Part shown: piece after piece, positions 34,177-42,906 of the stretch
How the letters are laid out: each line of letters begins with the position of its first letter
How positions within the stretch are numbered: position 1 is the first letter of the stretch
Origin: Bradyrhizobium jicamae
GTDB taxonomy: Bacteria > Pseudomonadota > Alphaproteobacteria > Rhizobiales > Xanthobacteraceae
Assembly: GCF_018130215.1 (NCBI RefSeq)
Contig: NZ_JAFCKQ010000058.1
Span: 1-51,624 of the forward strand
Length of the DNA: 51,624 nucleotides
Direction: 5' to 3'
Notes under the pieces: model-generated
What the model was told of the DNA's origin: nothing
Databases searched by the model: none
Seen by the model: the letters and a program-made list of their open reading frames with translations, nothing else
Made by a program: the position numbers and the translations under genes

Positions 34177-35133
34177 TTGGTTCGTATCCTTCGTGCCGCC
34201 GCGGCCCAGATGGGGCCGACGCAAAAGGCCGACACGCGCGCGCATACGCTTGGCCGGATGCTCAGGCTTCTCGAGGAGGCGGCCGGCCGCGGCGCCACCC
34301 TCGTGGTGTTTCCGGAACTTGCCTTCACCACCTTCTTTCCGCGCTGGCTGCTCGAGGGCGAGGCGCTCGACCGGTATTTCGAGCATGGCATGCCGAACCC
34401 CGCCGTCGCGCCGCTATTCGATCGGGCGCGCGCGCTGCGCGTCGGCTTCTATGTCGGCTATGCCGAGCTGACGGCGGATGGCCGCCGCTACAATTGTGCG
34501 ATCCTGGTCGACCGCGACGGCGACATCGTCGGCCGCTATCGCAAGGTGCACCTGCCGGGCTCTGTCGAACCGCGGCCGGGCGCGCGCTATCAGCAGCTCG
34601 AGAAGCGCTATTTCGAATATGGCGACCTCGGCTTTCCCGCCTTCCGCGCCGGCCTGGCCTGGGAGCATGCCATCATGGGCATGATGATCTGCAACGATCG
34701 CCGCTGGCCGGAGTCCTGGCGCGTGCTCGGCCTTCAGGGCGTCGAGCTCGTCTGCATCGGTTATAACTCGGCCGCCTACGATCCGAACGGCGGCACGACG
34801 GAAGACGCCGCGCTCCGCACCTTCCATTCGACCCTCGTCACGCAGGCCAACGCCTACATGAACGCGACCTGGGCAATCTCGGTCGCAAAAGCGGGTGAGG
34901 AGGACGGCTCCGGGTTGATTGGCGGCTCCTGCATCGTCGATCCCAACGGTCGCATCGTCGCGCAGGCCGAGACACTGGCCGACGAAGTGGTCGTCGCAGA
35001 CGTCGACCTCGATCTCTGCCGCCAAGGCAAGGACAAGATGTTCAATTTCGCCGCCCATCGGCGGCCGGAGCAATACAGGGTCATCACCGAACGGGCAGGC
35101 GTCATCGAGCCTGCCATTCTCGATGCGGACTGA
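34177..35133 (+). CDS. N-carbamoyl-D-amino-acid hydrolase (nitrilase superfamily)
   Basis: A 318-aa carbon-nitrogen hydrolase. The catalytic triad is visible: Glu47 (VVFPELAF), Lys123 (RYRKVHLPG) and Cys172 (MMICNDRRWPE). ICNDRRWPES, EKRYFEYGDLGFP and FNFAAHRRPEQY match the D-carbamoylase branch (Agrobacterium DCase), which releases D-amino acid, CO2 and ammonia from N-carbamoyl-D-amino acids. The start is TTG 34177 with GGAGG 7 bases upstream; an ATG nearby is out of frame. It is the first gene of the LysR-linked operon and supplies the last step of the hydantoinase route. Confidence 0.9.
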   Translation: MVRILRAAAAQMGPTQKADTRAHTLGRMLRLLEEAAGRGATLVVFPELAFTTFFPRWLLEGEALDRYFEHGMPNPAVAPLFDRARALRVGFYVGYAELTADGRRYNCAILVDRDGDIVGRYRKVHLPGSVEPRPGARYQQLEKRYFEYGDLGFPAFRAGLAWEHAIMGMMICNDRRWPESWRVLGLQGVELVCIGYNSAAYDPNGGTTEDAALRTFHSTLVTQANAYMNATWAISVAKAGEEDGSGLIGGSCIVDPNGRIVAQAETLADEVVVADVDLDLCRQGKDKMFNFAAHRRPEQYRVITERAGVIEPAILDAD

Positions 35134-35172
35134 CATCAAGCGCCGGTCACGGCGTTGGGGAAAGGAGCCGAC

Positions 35173-36000
35173 ATGACACGCCTCCCGCTTATTCTCGGAC
35201 TTGCAGCGCTTGCGGCTGCCACCTCCGCACAGGCGGCCGAACTTCCGGCCGAGATCAAGCAGGCGGGCACGTTGCGGCTTACGGTCAACTCCACCTATGC
35301 GCCGATGGAATATCGCGATCCGGCAACCAGCGAGCTCGTTGGGCTCGATATTGATCTGGCAGGCGAACTCGCCAAGCGGCTCGGGGGCCTCAAGATCACC
35401 TGGAGCGAAACGCCGTTCGCCGAACTGATCCCCTCGCTTCAGACCAAGCGCGCCGATTTCATCATTTCCGGCATTTCGGACCGCGCCTCGCGGCGAGAGA
35501 CCGCCGATTTCGTCGACTATCTCACCACCGGTCCGCAATTCTTCGTCATGGCTGAGAGCGAGGCCAAGGCGGCCACCGACCTCTGCGGCAAGAAGGTCGG
35601 CACCACGCGCAGCACGAGCTTCCCGGTCGAGATCGAGAAGTGGAGCAAGCAGAACTGCGAGGCGGCCGGCAAGCCTGCGATCCAGTATGTCCCCGGCGAG
35701 AACTCGATCGACGTCCGCAACCAGCTCAAGCAAGGCCGCATCGACGCGGCCGTGCAGGGCAGCGAGACACTGCCTTACGCGCAATCGCAGGAGACCGGCA
35801 AATACCGCGTCGTCGGCGAGCCCTTTGCCAAGGGCTATCAGGGCATCATGTTCCGCAAGGACGACACGGCGCTGCGCGAGGTGGTGACCGAAAAGCTCAC
35901 CGCCATGATCGCCGATGGTTCCTACAAGGCGATTCTCGACAAATGGGGACTGGGCGCGAACGCCGTCGCCGAGCCCCTGATGAATGCGGCTCCGCAATGA
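35173..36000 (+). CDS. Amino-acid ABC transporter substrate-binding protein 1
   Basis: A 275-aa periplasmic binding protein of the SBP_bac_3 (polar amino acid) class. Signal peptide: MTRLPLILGLAALAAATSA, cleaved near AQA. Mature signatures: LRLTVNSTYAPMEYRDPATS, GLDIDLAGELAKRLG and ADFIISGISDRASRRE. ATG 35173 follows AAAGGAG. Its stop overlaps the permease start (ATGA). It is a clear paralogue of the second binding protein at 37630 (shared QLKQGRIDAAVQGSETLPY), so the transporter may take two ligands, for example D- and L- or carbamoylated forms (inference). Confidence 0.92.
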   Translation: MTRLPLILGLAALAAATSAQAAELPAEIKQAGTLRLTVNSTYAPMEYRDPATSELVGLDIDLAGELAKRLGGLKITWSETPFAELIPSLQTKRADFIISGISDRASRRETADFVDYLTTGPQFFVMAESEAKAATDLCGKKVGTTRSTSFPVEIEKWSKQNCEAAGKPAIQYVPGENSIDVRNQLKQGRIDAAVQGSETLPYAQSQETGKYRVVGEPFAKGYQGIMFRKDDTALREVVTEKLTAMIADGSYKAILDKWGLGANAVAEPLMNAAPQ

Positions 36001-36854
36001 AGGCGGCGCCCGCACTCGCCGAAGGCTTTCCCGATCTGTCGGGGATGCGACTGGCGCGCGAGCCGCACTGGTTCCGCTGGTTCGGCGCGGCGCTGATCGT
36101 CCTGGTGCTCGCCGCGATCGCTCGCGCTTTTGCCGGCGGCCAGATCGAATGGTCCTATGTCAGCCGCTTCCTCACTGCCAAGGTCATCCTCGAAGGCATC
36201 GTCAATACGATGGTGATGGCCGTGCTGGCCATGTTGCTCGGCATTGTCCTTGGCGTGGTCGCCGCGATCATGAGGCTGTCGCCCAATCCCGTGCTGAGAT
36301 CGGTCGCAGCCGGCTATACCTGGCTGTTCCGCGGCACACCACTGATCCTGCAACTGCTGCTGTGGTTCAATCTCGCGCTGGTGTTTCCGACCATCGGCGT
36401 CCCCGGTCTCGGGAGCGCCCGCGCCGTCGACGTCATGACGCCGTTTCTCGCTGCGCTGCTCGGGCTCGGCATCAACCAGGGCGCCTACACGTCCGAGGTG
36501 ATGCGCGCCGGCATGCTTTCGGTCGACATCGGGCAATATGAGGCAGCCCAGGCGATCGGCATGGGTCGGCTGCGCGCGCTGTGGCGCATCATCCTGCCGC
36601 AGGCCATGCGGGTGGTGATCCCGCCGATCGGCAACGAGTTCATCGGTCTCGTCAAGGCAACATCGCTCGCCAGCGTGATCCAGTATCCGGAGGTGCTGCA
36701 CAACGCCGAAAACATCTACTACGCCAATTCGCGTGTGATCGAACTCCTGATCGTCGCCGGCTTCTGGTATTTGCTCGTGGTGTCGGTCCTGACGCCATTG
36801 CAGATGCTGCTTGAGCGACGCTTTGCCCGTGGCACAATGCGGGTGGCCCGATGA
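35997..36854 (+). CDS. Amino-acid ABC transporter permease
   Basis: A 285-aa inner-membrane permease of the HisMQ class, with the EAA loop YEAAQAIGMGRLRALWRIILP near 182-202 and FRGTPLILQLLLWFN near 113. It is the only permease in this transporter, so it presumably functions as a homodimer. Translation is coupled on both sides by ATGA overlaps with the binding-protein stop and the ATPase start. Confidence 0.92.
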   Translation: MKAAPALAEGFPDLSGMRLAREPHWFRWFGAALIVLVLAAIARAFAGGQIEWSYVSRFLTAKVILEGIVNTMVMAVLAMLLGIVLGVVAAIMRLSPNPVLRSVAAGYTWLFRGTPLILQLLLWFNLALVFPTIGVPGLGSARAVDVMTPFLAALLGLGINQGAYTSEVMRAGMLSVDIGQYEAAQAIGMGRLRALWRIILPQAMRVVIPPIGNEFIGLVKATSLASVIQYPEVLHNAENIYYANSRVIELLIVAGFWYLLVVSVLTPLQMLLERRFARGTMRVAR

Positions 36855-37615
36855 CAAGACCCCTCGTCGCGATCCGGTCCGTCTGCAAGAACTTCGGAGA
36901 GTTTCAGGCTCTCAAGAGCGTCTCGCTGGACGTCTGGCCCGGCGAGGTGATGTGCCTGATCGGCGCGTCAGGCTCGGGCAAGACCACGCTGCTCCGCTGC
37001 GTCAATCAGCTTACCGCGATCGACAGCGGCGGCATCTGGCTCGACGGCGACCTGTTGGGCGTGCGCGAGCAGGGCGGGCGCCTGCATCGTCTCTCCGAGC
37101 GGCAGATCGCCCGGCAGCGCCTCAAGACCGGCATGGTGTTCCAGCGCTTCAACCTGTTTCCGCACAAGACCGCGCTCGAGAACATCGTCGAAGGTCCGGC
37201 GCAGGTGCAGGGCCGTCCGCTTGACCAGGTTCGCGCCGAGGCGATCGAGCTGCTCAGGCGCGTCGGGTTGGCAGCCAAGGCCGAGTCCTATCCGGCGCAG
37301 CTCTCCGGCGGCCAGCAGCAGCGGGTAGCCATCGCGCGGGCGCTTGCAATGAAGCCGATGCTGATGTTGTTCGATGAGCCGACCAGCGCACTCGATCCCG
37401 AGCTCGTCGGCGAAGTGCTTGCGGTCATGAAGGAACTCGCGCAAAGCGGCATGACCATGATGGTGGTGACGCATGAGCTCGGCTTCGCACGCGAGGTCGC
37501 GGACCGTGTCGTCTACATGGACCAGGGCTCGATCGTCGAATCCGGGCAGGCTTCGGACGTGCTCGGCGCACCGCGCGAGGCGCGCACCAGGGCGTTTCTG
37601 TCGGCGGTGATTTGA
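36851..37615 (+). CDS. Amino-acid ABC transporter ATP-binding protein
   Basis: A 254-aa GlnQ/HisP-type ATPase: Walker A GASGSGKTT (about 38-46), Q-loop VFQRFNLFPHK, signature LSGGQQQRVAIAR, Walker B LMLFDEPTSALDPE and switch His in VVTHELGFA. It overlaps the permease stop as ATGA. The next gene, a second binding protein, starts 14 bases after its stop. It energises uptake for both binding proteins. Confidence 0.94.
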   Translation: MTRPLVAIRSVCKNFGEFQALKSVSLDVWPGEVMCLIGASGSGKTTLLRCVNQLTAIDSGGIWLDGDLLGVREQGGRLHRLSERQIARQRLKTGMVFQRFNLFPHKTALENIVEGPAQVQGRPLDQVRAEAIELLRRVGLAAKAESYPAQLSGGQQQRVAIARALAMKPMLMLFDEPTSALDPELVGEVLAVMKELAQSGMTMMVVTHELGFAREVADRVVYMDQGSIVESGQASDVLGAPREARTRAFLSAVI

Positions 37616-37629
37616 ATGGGGGCATTTGG

Positions 37630-38445
37630 ATGATCAGGCTCTTGGTTGCAACGGCGCTCTTGTGTGCCGCGACCGCCTCGGTGGGGGCGATCGAGCTGCC
37701 GGCGGAGATCGCCAAACGCGGCAGCATCAAGGTCGCGATCGTGCCGAACTATCCGCCGTTGGAATTTCGCGATCCTGCGACAAGCGCGCTGTCCGGTTTC
37801 GACATCGATCTCGGCGAGGCACTCGGCCGCAAGCTCGGCGTCAAGTTCGAATGGCAGGAAACCAGCTTCGACCAGTTCATGCCGTCGATCGCGACGGGCC
37901 GCGTTGACGCCATCCTGTCCGGCATGACCGACTATGCGAGCCGGCACGAAGCGGCAAGTTTCGTCGATTATTTGCGCAGCGGGCCGCATTTCTTCGTGCA
38001 GCAATCGCGAGGGGCTGCGTTCAAGGATGCGGTCGCGCTCTGCGGCAAGAAGGTCGGCGCCAGCCGCCGCACCGCGTTCCCCGCGCAGGTCGCCGCGTGG
38101 AGCGAAGCGCATTGCAGTAGCAATCCGGTCCAGTTCGTCGGCACGGACGGTTCAGCCGACGCCCGCACGCAGCTCAAGCAGGGGCGCATCGACGCCGCCG
38201 TTCAGGGCAGCGAGACGCTGCCCTACATCGTGGATCTCGAGCCCGGCGCCTACACGCCAGTCGGCGAGACCTTCTCGCCCGGGTTCACGGGGATTGCACT
38301 GCCCGTGAAAGAGAAGGCGCTGCAGCAGGCGATGGTGGAGGCGCTCGACGCGCTGATCGCGGACGGCACCTATCGCACCCTGCTTGCCAAGTGGAAATTG
38401 AACGACAACGGAATAGAAAAGGCGACCATCAATGCTGGACAGTAA
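37630..38445 (+). CDS. Amino-acid ABC transporter substrate-binding protein 2
   Basis: A 271-aa paralogue of the binding protein at 35173. Signal peptide: MIRLLVATALLCAATASVGA. Mature start: IELPAEIAKRGSIKVAIVPN, with PPLEFRDPATSALSGFDIDL and VDAILSGMTDYASRHEA. It has the same cysteine position (ALCGKKVGASRR) as its partner (DLCGKKVGTTRS). ATG 37630 follows GGGGG; TTG 37612 overlaps the ATPase stop and is less likely. Its end overlaps the start of the deacetylase-like gene by 14 bases. Ligand-contact loops differ from copy 1, which suggests a different substrate. Confidence 0.9.
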   Translation: MIRLLVATALLCAATASVGAIELPAEIAKRGSIKVAIVPNYPPLEFRDPATSALSGFDIDLGEALGRKLGVKFEWQETSFDQFMPSIATGRVDAILSGMTDYASRHEAASFVDYLRSGPHFFVQQSRGAAFKDAVALCGKKVGASRRTAFPAQVAAWSEAHCSSNPVQFVGTDGSADARTQLKQGRIDAAVQGSETLPYIVDLEPGAYTPVGETFSPGFTGIALPVKEKALQQAMVEALDALIADGTYRTLLAKWKLNDNGIEKATINAGQ

Positions 38446-39316
38446 GGCACTTGCAAGCATCCCGCTCGTTCCGGCCAACACTGCGGATCCTGCACCGGAC
38501 TATCCCTGGCCCAAGCCATATACGTCGGCGATGTTCCTGTCCTTCGACGTGGACGCGGAAAGCGCGTGGACCAGCAAGGACGCTGTCCACGCGCAACGCC
38601 TGATCACGATGAGCTATGGCGGCTATGAAGCACGGGTCGGCACGCCGAAACTGCTGGAGCTGCTCGAGCAACTCGATCTCAAGGCGACGTTCTTCGTCAC
38701 CGGCTGGTCGGTCGATGCGCACCCGGCGATGGCCGAGTCGATTCTCAAGGCTGGCCACGAGATCGGTCATCACGGCTACCATCATCTTCTGCCCGATCCC
38801 GGTGATCCCTGGATCGAGGAGGAACTGGAGCGCGGCTTCCAGGCGCTGAAGCGGCGGCTCGGCGTCAAGCCGATCGGCTATCGCGCGCCTTATGGGGAGT
38901 TCACCGAGGAGCTGCGCGCCGCGTTGGTGCGTCACGGCATCGTCTATACGTCCTCGTTCCGCGACGACGTACGGCCGTATCGCCACCGTCTCGCCGACGG
39001 CAAGCCGGGCACGATCGAACTGCCGGTGACCGCGAGCTATGACGACTGGATGCACGGCCTCTCGGCCCGCTTCAGCCCGCGGTCGATCTTTCCCAAGGAG
39101 CATGTGCTCTCGATCTGGAAGGACGAGCTCGACGAAGTCAGGGACTGGGGCGCGATGGTGACGACGGTACTGCATCCGCAATGCAGCGGCCGTCCCATGC
39201 GACTTCGCCTGTTGCGCGAATTCCTGACCTACGCAAGATCCTGTCCGGACCTCTGGATCACCACCGGCGAGGCGATCGCCGGTAACTTCCAGCGCCACGA
39301 GGCCACTGATCGCTGA
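38432..39316 (+). CDS. Polysaccharide deacetylase (NodB) superfamily, cyclic-imidase-like
   Basis: A 294-aa NodB-fold hydrolase with the metal motif FLSFDVDAES (Asp39, Asp41) and IGHHGYHHL (His pair), and a catalytic region YRAPYGEF. It has no signal peptide. Length and motifs match the PuuE/HpPgdA subgroup, whose bacterial members include a cyclic imide hydrolase of 293 aa and PuuE allantoinase. In an operon with carbamoylase, racemase and a dihydroorotase-like enzyme, ring opening of a cyclic imide, hydantoin or allantoin is more likely than sugar deacetylation. The start overlaps the preceding gene by 14 bases. Confidence 0.85.
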   Translation: MLDSKALASIPLVPANTADPAPDYPWPKPYTSAMFLSFDVDAESAWTSKDAVHAQRLITMSYGGYEARVGTPKLLELLEQLDLKATFFVTGWSVDAHPAMAESILKAGHEIGHHGYHHLLPDPGDPWIEEELERGFQALKRRLGVKPIGYRAPYGEFTEELRAALVRHGIVYTSSFRDDVRPYRHRLADGKPGTIELPVTASYDDWMHGLSARFSPRSIFPKEHVLSIWKDELDEVRDWGAMVTTVLHPQCSGRPMRLRLLREFLTYARSCPDLWITTGEAIAGNFQRHEATDR

Positions 39317-39323
39317 GCCGAGC

Positions 39324-39980
39324 ATGACCCGCCGACGCATCCTGACCATCAATCCGAACTCCTCCGCAGCGGTTACCGCGGCGATCGACGAGGCTGCTGC
39401 GCCGCTCAGGATATCAGGCGGTCCGGAGATTGACGTGGTGGGCCTCGCCGAAGGCCCGCCCAGCATCATCTCGCAGCGCGATGCCGACAGCGTCGTCATG
39501 CCGCTCCTGGGCCGTGTCGCGCGCGAAAATGCGGACGCCTTCGTGATCGCCTGCTTCAGCGATCCCGGCCTGCATGCAGTCCGGGAGGCGGCCGGCGGCC
39601 GCCCGGTCATGGGCATCGCCGAATGGGGCATTCTGCGCGCGCTGACGCTGGGCGAGCGCTTCGGCATCATTGCGCTGTCGCCGCAAAGCATTCGCCGACA
39701 GCAACGCATGGTGCGGCAGATGAGTGTCGACGGCCGCTATGCGGGGAGCTGGTCAGTGGGCGCCAGCGCAGCGGAGACGGCGGGAGCCGATATCCGCCAG
39801 CGCCTGATCGAGGCGGGCAGGGCGCTGGTCACGCAACGCGGCGCCGATGTCGTCGTGATGGGCTGCGCGGGCATGGCTTCGCATCGTGCGCCGATCGAGG
39901 CGGCGATCGGGGTACCCGTGGTGGAGCCGGCGCAGCAGGCGATCGCCGCTGCGATCGGTGCTGTTCTGTTGAGAGCTTGA
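39324..39980 (+). CDS. Asp/Glu/hydantoin racemase family protein
   Basis: A 218-aa racemase with TINPNSSAAVTAAIDE at the N-terminus and two catalytic cysteines, in VIACFSDPGLHA near 77 and VVMGCAGMASH near 178. It shares these motifs with the racemase at 23045 but is shorter and divergent, so the two probably serve different substrates. It sits between the NodB-like hydrolase and the dihydroorotase-like amidohydrolase, 7 and 10 bases away, which supports a role in hydantoin racemisation. Confidence 0.85.
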   Translation: MTRRRILTINPNSSAAVTAAIDEAAAPLRISGGPEIDVVGLAEGPPSIISQRDADSVVMPLLGRVARENADAFVIACFSDPGLHAVREAAGGRPVMGIAEWGILRALTLGERFGIIALSPQSIRRQQRMVRQMSVDGRYAGSWSVGASAAETAGADIRQRLIEAGRALVTQRGADVVVMGCAGMASHRAPIEAAIGVPVVEPAQQAIAAAIGAVLLRA

Positions 39981-39990
39981 AAGGCGGACG

Positions 39991-41310
39991 ATGCACTTTG
40001 ATCTACTGATCCGGAACGGCACCTGCGTGACTCCCTGGGGCGAGGAAGCCGCCACCATTGGCGTCTCGGACGGCACCATCAAGACGCTGTCGGCGAGCTC
40101 GGCCGACACTGCCGATCAGGTGGTCGACGCCAGCGGCCTTCACGTCCTGCCCGGCCTGATCGACAGCCATGTTCATCTGCGCGACCCCGGCGATCCGGCA
40201 GTGGAGACGCTTGGTACCGGCACGCGCGCCGCCGTGCTCGGCGGCATTGCGACATTGTTCGACATGCCCAACACCAATCCGCCGATCGTCGATCAGGAGC
40301 GGCTCGACTGGAAGCGCGGCTTTGCCGAGGAACAGAGCTGGTGCGACATCGGTCTCTATATCGCCGGCGCCAAGACCAATATCGGCGAGCTCGCGCATCT
40401 CGAAAGCGAGCCCGGCGTATGCGCGATCAAGGTGTTTGCAGGTTCGTCCACGGCCTCGCTGCTGGTTGAGGACGACGAGCATCTGGAACGGGTGATGCGG
40501 GCCGGCCGCCGCCGCATCGCCTTCCACAGCGAGGACGAATACCGCCTCCAGGCGCGCAAGCCGATGTTCCAGCGCGGAATGCCGCATCGCTCGCACATGG
40601 AGTGGCGCGACGAGGAATGCGCCTTTCTCGGCACGCGCCGGCTGATGGCCCTCGCCCGCAAGACCGGCCGGCCCGCGCACATCCTTCACGTCTCCACGGC
40701 CCAGGAACTGACCTATCTGCGCGATCATCGCGATGTTGCGACCGTTGAGGTGCTGGTCAATCACCTGACCCAGGTCGCGCCGGATTGCTACGACAACCTC
40801 AAGGGTTTCGGCGTGATGAACCCGCCGATCCGCGGTCCGCGTCACCAGGAAGCGAGCTGGGCTGCGGTGCGCGACGGCATCGTCGACACCGTGGGCAGCG
40901 ACCACGCGCCGCATTCACGCGCCGCCAAGGAGCTGCCCTGGCCCGATTGTCCGGCCGGCCTGACCGGCGTGCAGACGCTGGTCCCCGTGATGGTCGATCA
41001 TGTCAATGCCGGCCGCCTGTCGCTGTCGCGCCTTGTCGATCTCCTGGCGGCCGGACCCGCGCGCGTCTACGGCCTCGTCGGCAAGGGACGGCTCGCCGCC
41101 GGCTACGATGCTGATTTCACGCTGGTCGACATGAAGGCGAAACGCACCATCGAAGAGTCCTGGATCGTCTCACCCTGCGGCTGGACACCGTTCGCCGGCA
41201 AGAAGATCACGGGATGGCCGGTTGCCACCATCGTGCGCGGACAAGCCGTCATGCGTGACGACGAGGTGCTGGGCGTACCGATCGGCCGTCTTGCCCGTTT
41301 CGCGTCCTAG
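39991..41310 (+). CDS. Dihydroorotase-like cyclic amidohydrolase (hydantoinase/allantoinase group)
   Basis: A 439-aa binuclear zinc amidohydrolase. DSHVHLRDPG (His60, His62) is the first metal pair, Lys147 in CAIKVFAGSS is the carboxylated lysine, then HSEDEYR, HILHVST and VGSDHAPHS (final Asp). HLRDPG is typical of dihydroorotases and allantoinases. The operon (carbamoylase, racemase, amino-acid uptake) points to a hydantoinase or allantoinase rather than pyrimidine synthesis. ATG 39991 is 10 bases after the racemase stop. Confidence 0.88.
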   Translation: MHFDLLIRNGTCVTPWGEEAATIGVSDGTIKTLSASSADTADQVVDASGLHVLPGLIDSHVHLRDPGDPAVETLGTGTRAAVLGGIATLFDMPNTNPPIVDQERLDWKRGFAEEQSWCDIGLYIAGAKTNIGELAHLESEPGVCAIKVFAGSSTASLLVEDDEHLERVMRAGRRRIAFHSEDEYRLQARKPMFQRGMPHRSHMEWRDEECAFLGTRRLMALARKTGRPAHILHVSTAQELTYLRDHRDVATVEVLVNHLTQVAPDCYDNLKGFGVMNPPIRGPRHQEASWAAVRDGIVDTVGSDHAPHSRAAKELPWPDCPAGLTGVQTLVPVMVDHVNAGRLSLSRLVDLLAAGPARVYGLVGKGRLAAGYDADFTLVDMKAKRTIEESWIVSPCGWTPFAGKKITGWPVATIVRGQAVMRDDEVLGVPIGRLARFAS

Positions 41311-41322
41311 GAGTTTCGTTCG

Positions 41323-42906
41323 ATGCCGGTCTCTCGCCGCTCCCTGCTCAAGGCCGTCGCTGCCGCGCCGGCGCTATCGCTGGGGGGGATCCTGCGCGCC
41401 GAGGAGCAGACCACGCTCCGCTTCATCCCCGTGATCGATCTCGCTTTCCTCGACCCGATCTATTCGAGCGCGCAGGTTTCGCGCAATCACGGCTTCATGG
41501 TCTACGATACGCTCTATGGGATGAGCTCCTCGCTCCAGGTCTCGCCGCAGATGGTTTCGGGCCATGTCATCTCCAATGATGGGCTCACGTGGGACCTCAC
41601 GTTGCGCGATGGCCTGTTCTGGCACGACGGCGAACGCGTTCTCGCGCGCGATTGCGTCGCGAGCATCCGGCGTTGGGCGGCGCGTGACGGTTTTGGCGGC
41701 GAGCTGGCGGCGGCGACCGACGAACTGCGCGCCGCCGACGACCGCACCATCCGCTTCCGCCTCAAGCGACCGTTTCCGCTCCTCCCGCAGGCGCTCGGCA
41801 AGGCCGCGATCAACGCCGCCTTCATGATGCCCGAGCGGCTGGCGAGCCAGGATCCGCTAAAGCCGCTGACGGAAGTGATCGGCAGCGGCCCGTTCCGTTA
41901 TCTCGCCGACGAGCGCGTGCAGGGCGCGCGCAACGCCTATGCCCGGTTCGATCGCTATCAGCCTTGTTCCGAAGGCAAGCCGGACTGGACCGCCGGTCCG
42001 AAGATCGTGCACTACGACCGCGTGGTCTGGACCACCACACCGGACGCCGGCACCGGCGTCGCCGCGCTCCAGACCGGTGAGCAGGACTGGCAGGAGACGA
42101 CGCCGCACGACCTGTTGCCGGTGATCAAGGCCGCCGGCGACATCGAAACCCGGGTTCTCGACCCGCGCGGCTATGCGTGCATGCTGCGCCTCAATCACCT
42201 TCAGCCGCCGTTCGACAATCCCGCCATTCGCCGCGCGCTGCTCGGTGCGATCGATCAATCCAGCTTCATGACGGCGGTGGCGGGCACCGATCCGGCCTAT
42301 CAAGTGTCGCCGATCGGCTTCTTCGCCCCTGGCACGCCGATGGCGAGCGACGTCGGCCTCGAGGTCTTCCGCGGTCCGCGCGACTACGCGAAGGTCAGGG
42401 CCGACCTGAAGGCCGCGGGCTACAATGGCGAGAAGATCGTGCTGCTGGTGCCCACCAATTCGCTGGCGCAGCGGCCGCTTGGCGAGATCGCCGCCGACAC
42501 GCTGCGGAGAGCCGGCATGAACGTCGAGTATGCCGGGCTGGACTTCGCCGTCGTACTGCAACGTCAGCTCAAGAAGGATCCGATTGGGCAGGGCGGCTGG
42601 AGCGCCGCCGTCGGCAACTGGCAGGGGATCGACTGGCTCAATCCGGCCGCCAATACCAATCTCCGTGGCGAAGGCAAGGTCGCCGGCTGGTATGCGAGCG
42701 AGAAGATGGGCGGCTTGCGCAGCCGGTGGCTGGCCGCCTCCGACCTCGCCGAGCAACAGCGTGTCTGCCGCGAGATCCAGGCGCTGGCATTCGCGGAGAT
42801 TCCCTATCTTCCCATTGGCCTGTACAAGCAGCCGACCGCCTATCGCAAAAGCATCACCGGCATCCTCGACGGCACTGCCGTATTCTGGAACGTAAGACCC
42901 GCATGA
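41323..42906 (+). CDS. Family 5 ABC substrate-binding protein (orphan, Tat signal)
   Basis: A 527-aa SBP_bac_5 protein of the dipeptide/oligopeptide type. The N-terminus SRRSLLKAVAAAPALSLGG is a twin-arginine signal. Domain marks: MVYDTLYGMSSSLQVSPQMV, LTWDLTLRDGLFWHDGERV and PPFDNPAIRRALLGAIDQS. No permease or ATPase of this class is in the operon, so it must dock with a transporter elsewhere or act as a carrier or sensor. It begins 12 bases after the amidohydrolase and overlaps the next gene by ATGA. Confidence 0.9.
   Translation: MPVSRRSLLKAVAAAPALSLGGILRAEEQTTLRFIPVIDLAFLDPIYSSAQVSRNHGFMVYDTLYGMSSSLQVSPQMVSGHVISNDGLTWDLTLRDGLFWHDGERVLARDCVASIRRWAARDGFGGELAAATDELRAADDRTIRFRLKRPFPLLPQALGKAAINAAFMMPERLASQDPLKPLTEVIGSGPFRYLADERVQGARNAYARFDRYQPCSEGKPDWTAGPKIVHYDRVVWTTTPDAGTGVAALQTGEQDWQETTPHDLLPVIKAAGDIETRVLDPRGYACMLRLNHLQPPFDNPAIRRALLGAIDQSSFMTAVAGTDPAYQVSPIGFFAPGTPMASDVGLEVFRGPRDYAKVRADLKAAGYNGEKIVLLVPTNSLAQRPLGEIAADTLRRAGMNVEYAGLDFAVVLQRQLKKDPIGQGGWSAAVGNWQGIDWLNPAANTNLRGEGKVAGWYASEKMGGLRSRWLAASDLAEQQRVCREIQALAFAEIPYLPIGLYKQPTAYRKSITGILDGTAVFWNVRPA

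Noticed and set aside
34414..36015. 533-codon minus-strand frame across the carbamoylase and SBP genes
   Set aside because: It spans two well-supported plus-strand genes and their gap, is rich in Ala, Arg and Asp and has no recognisable fold.
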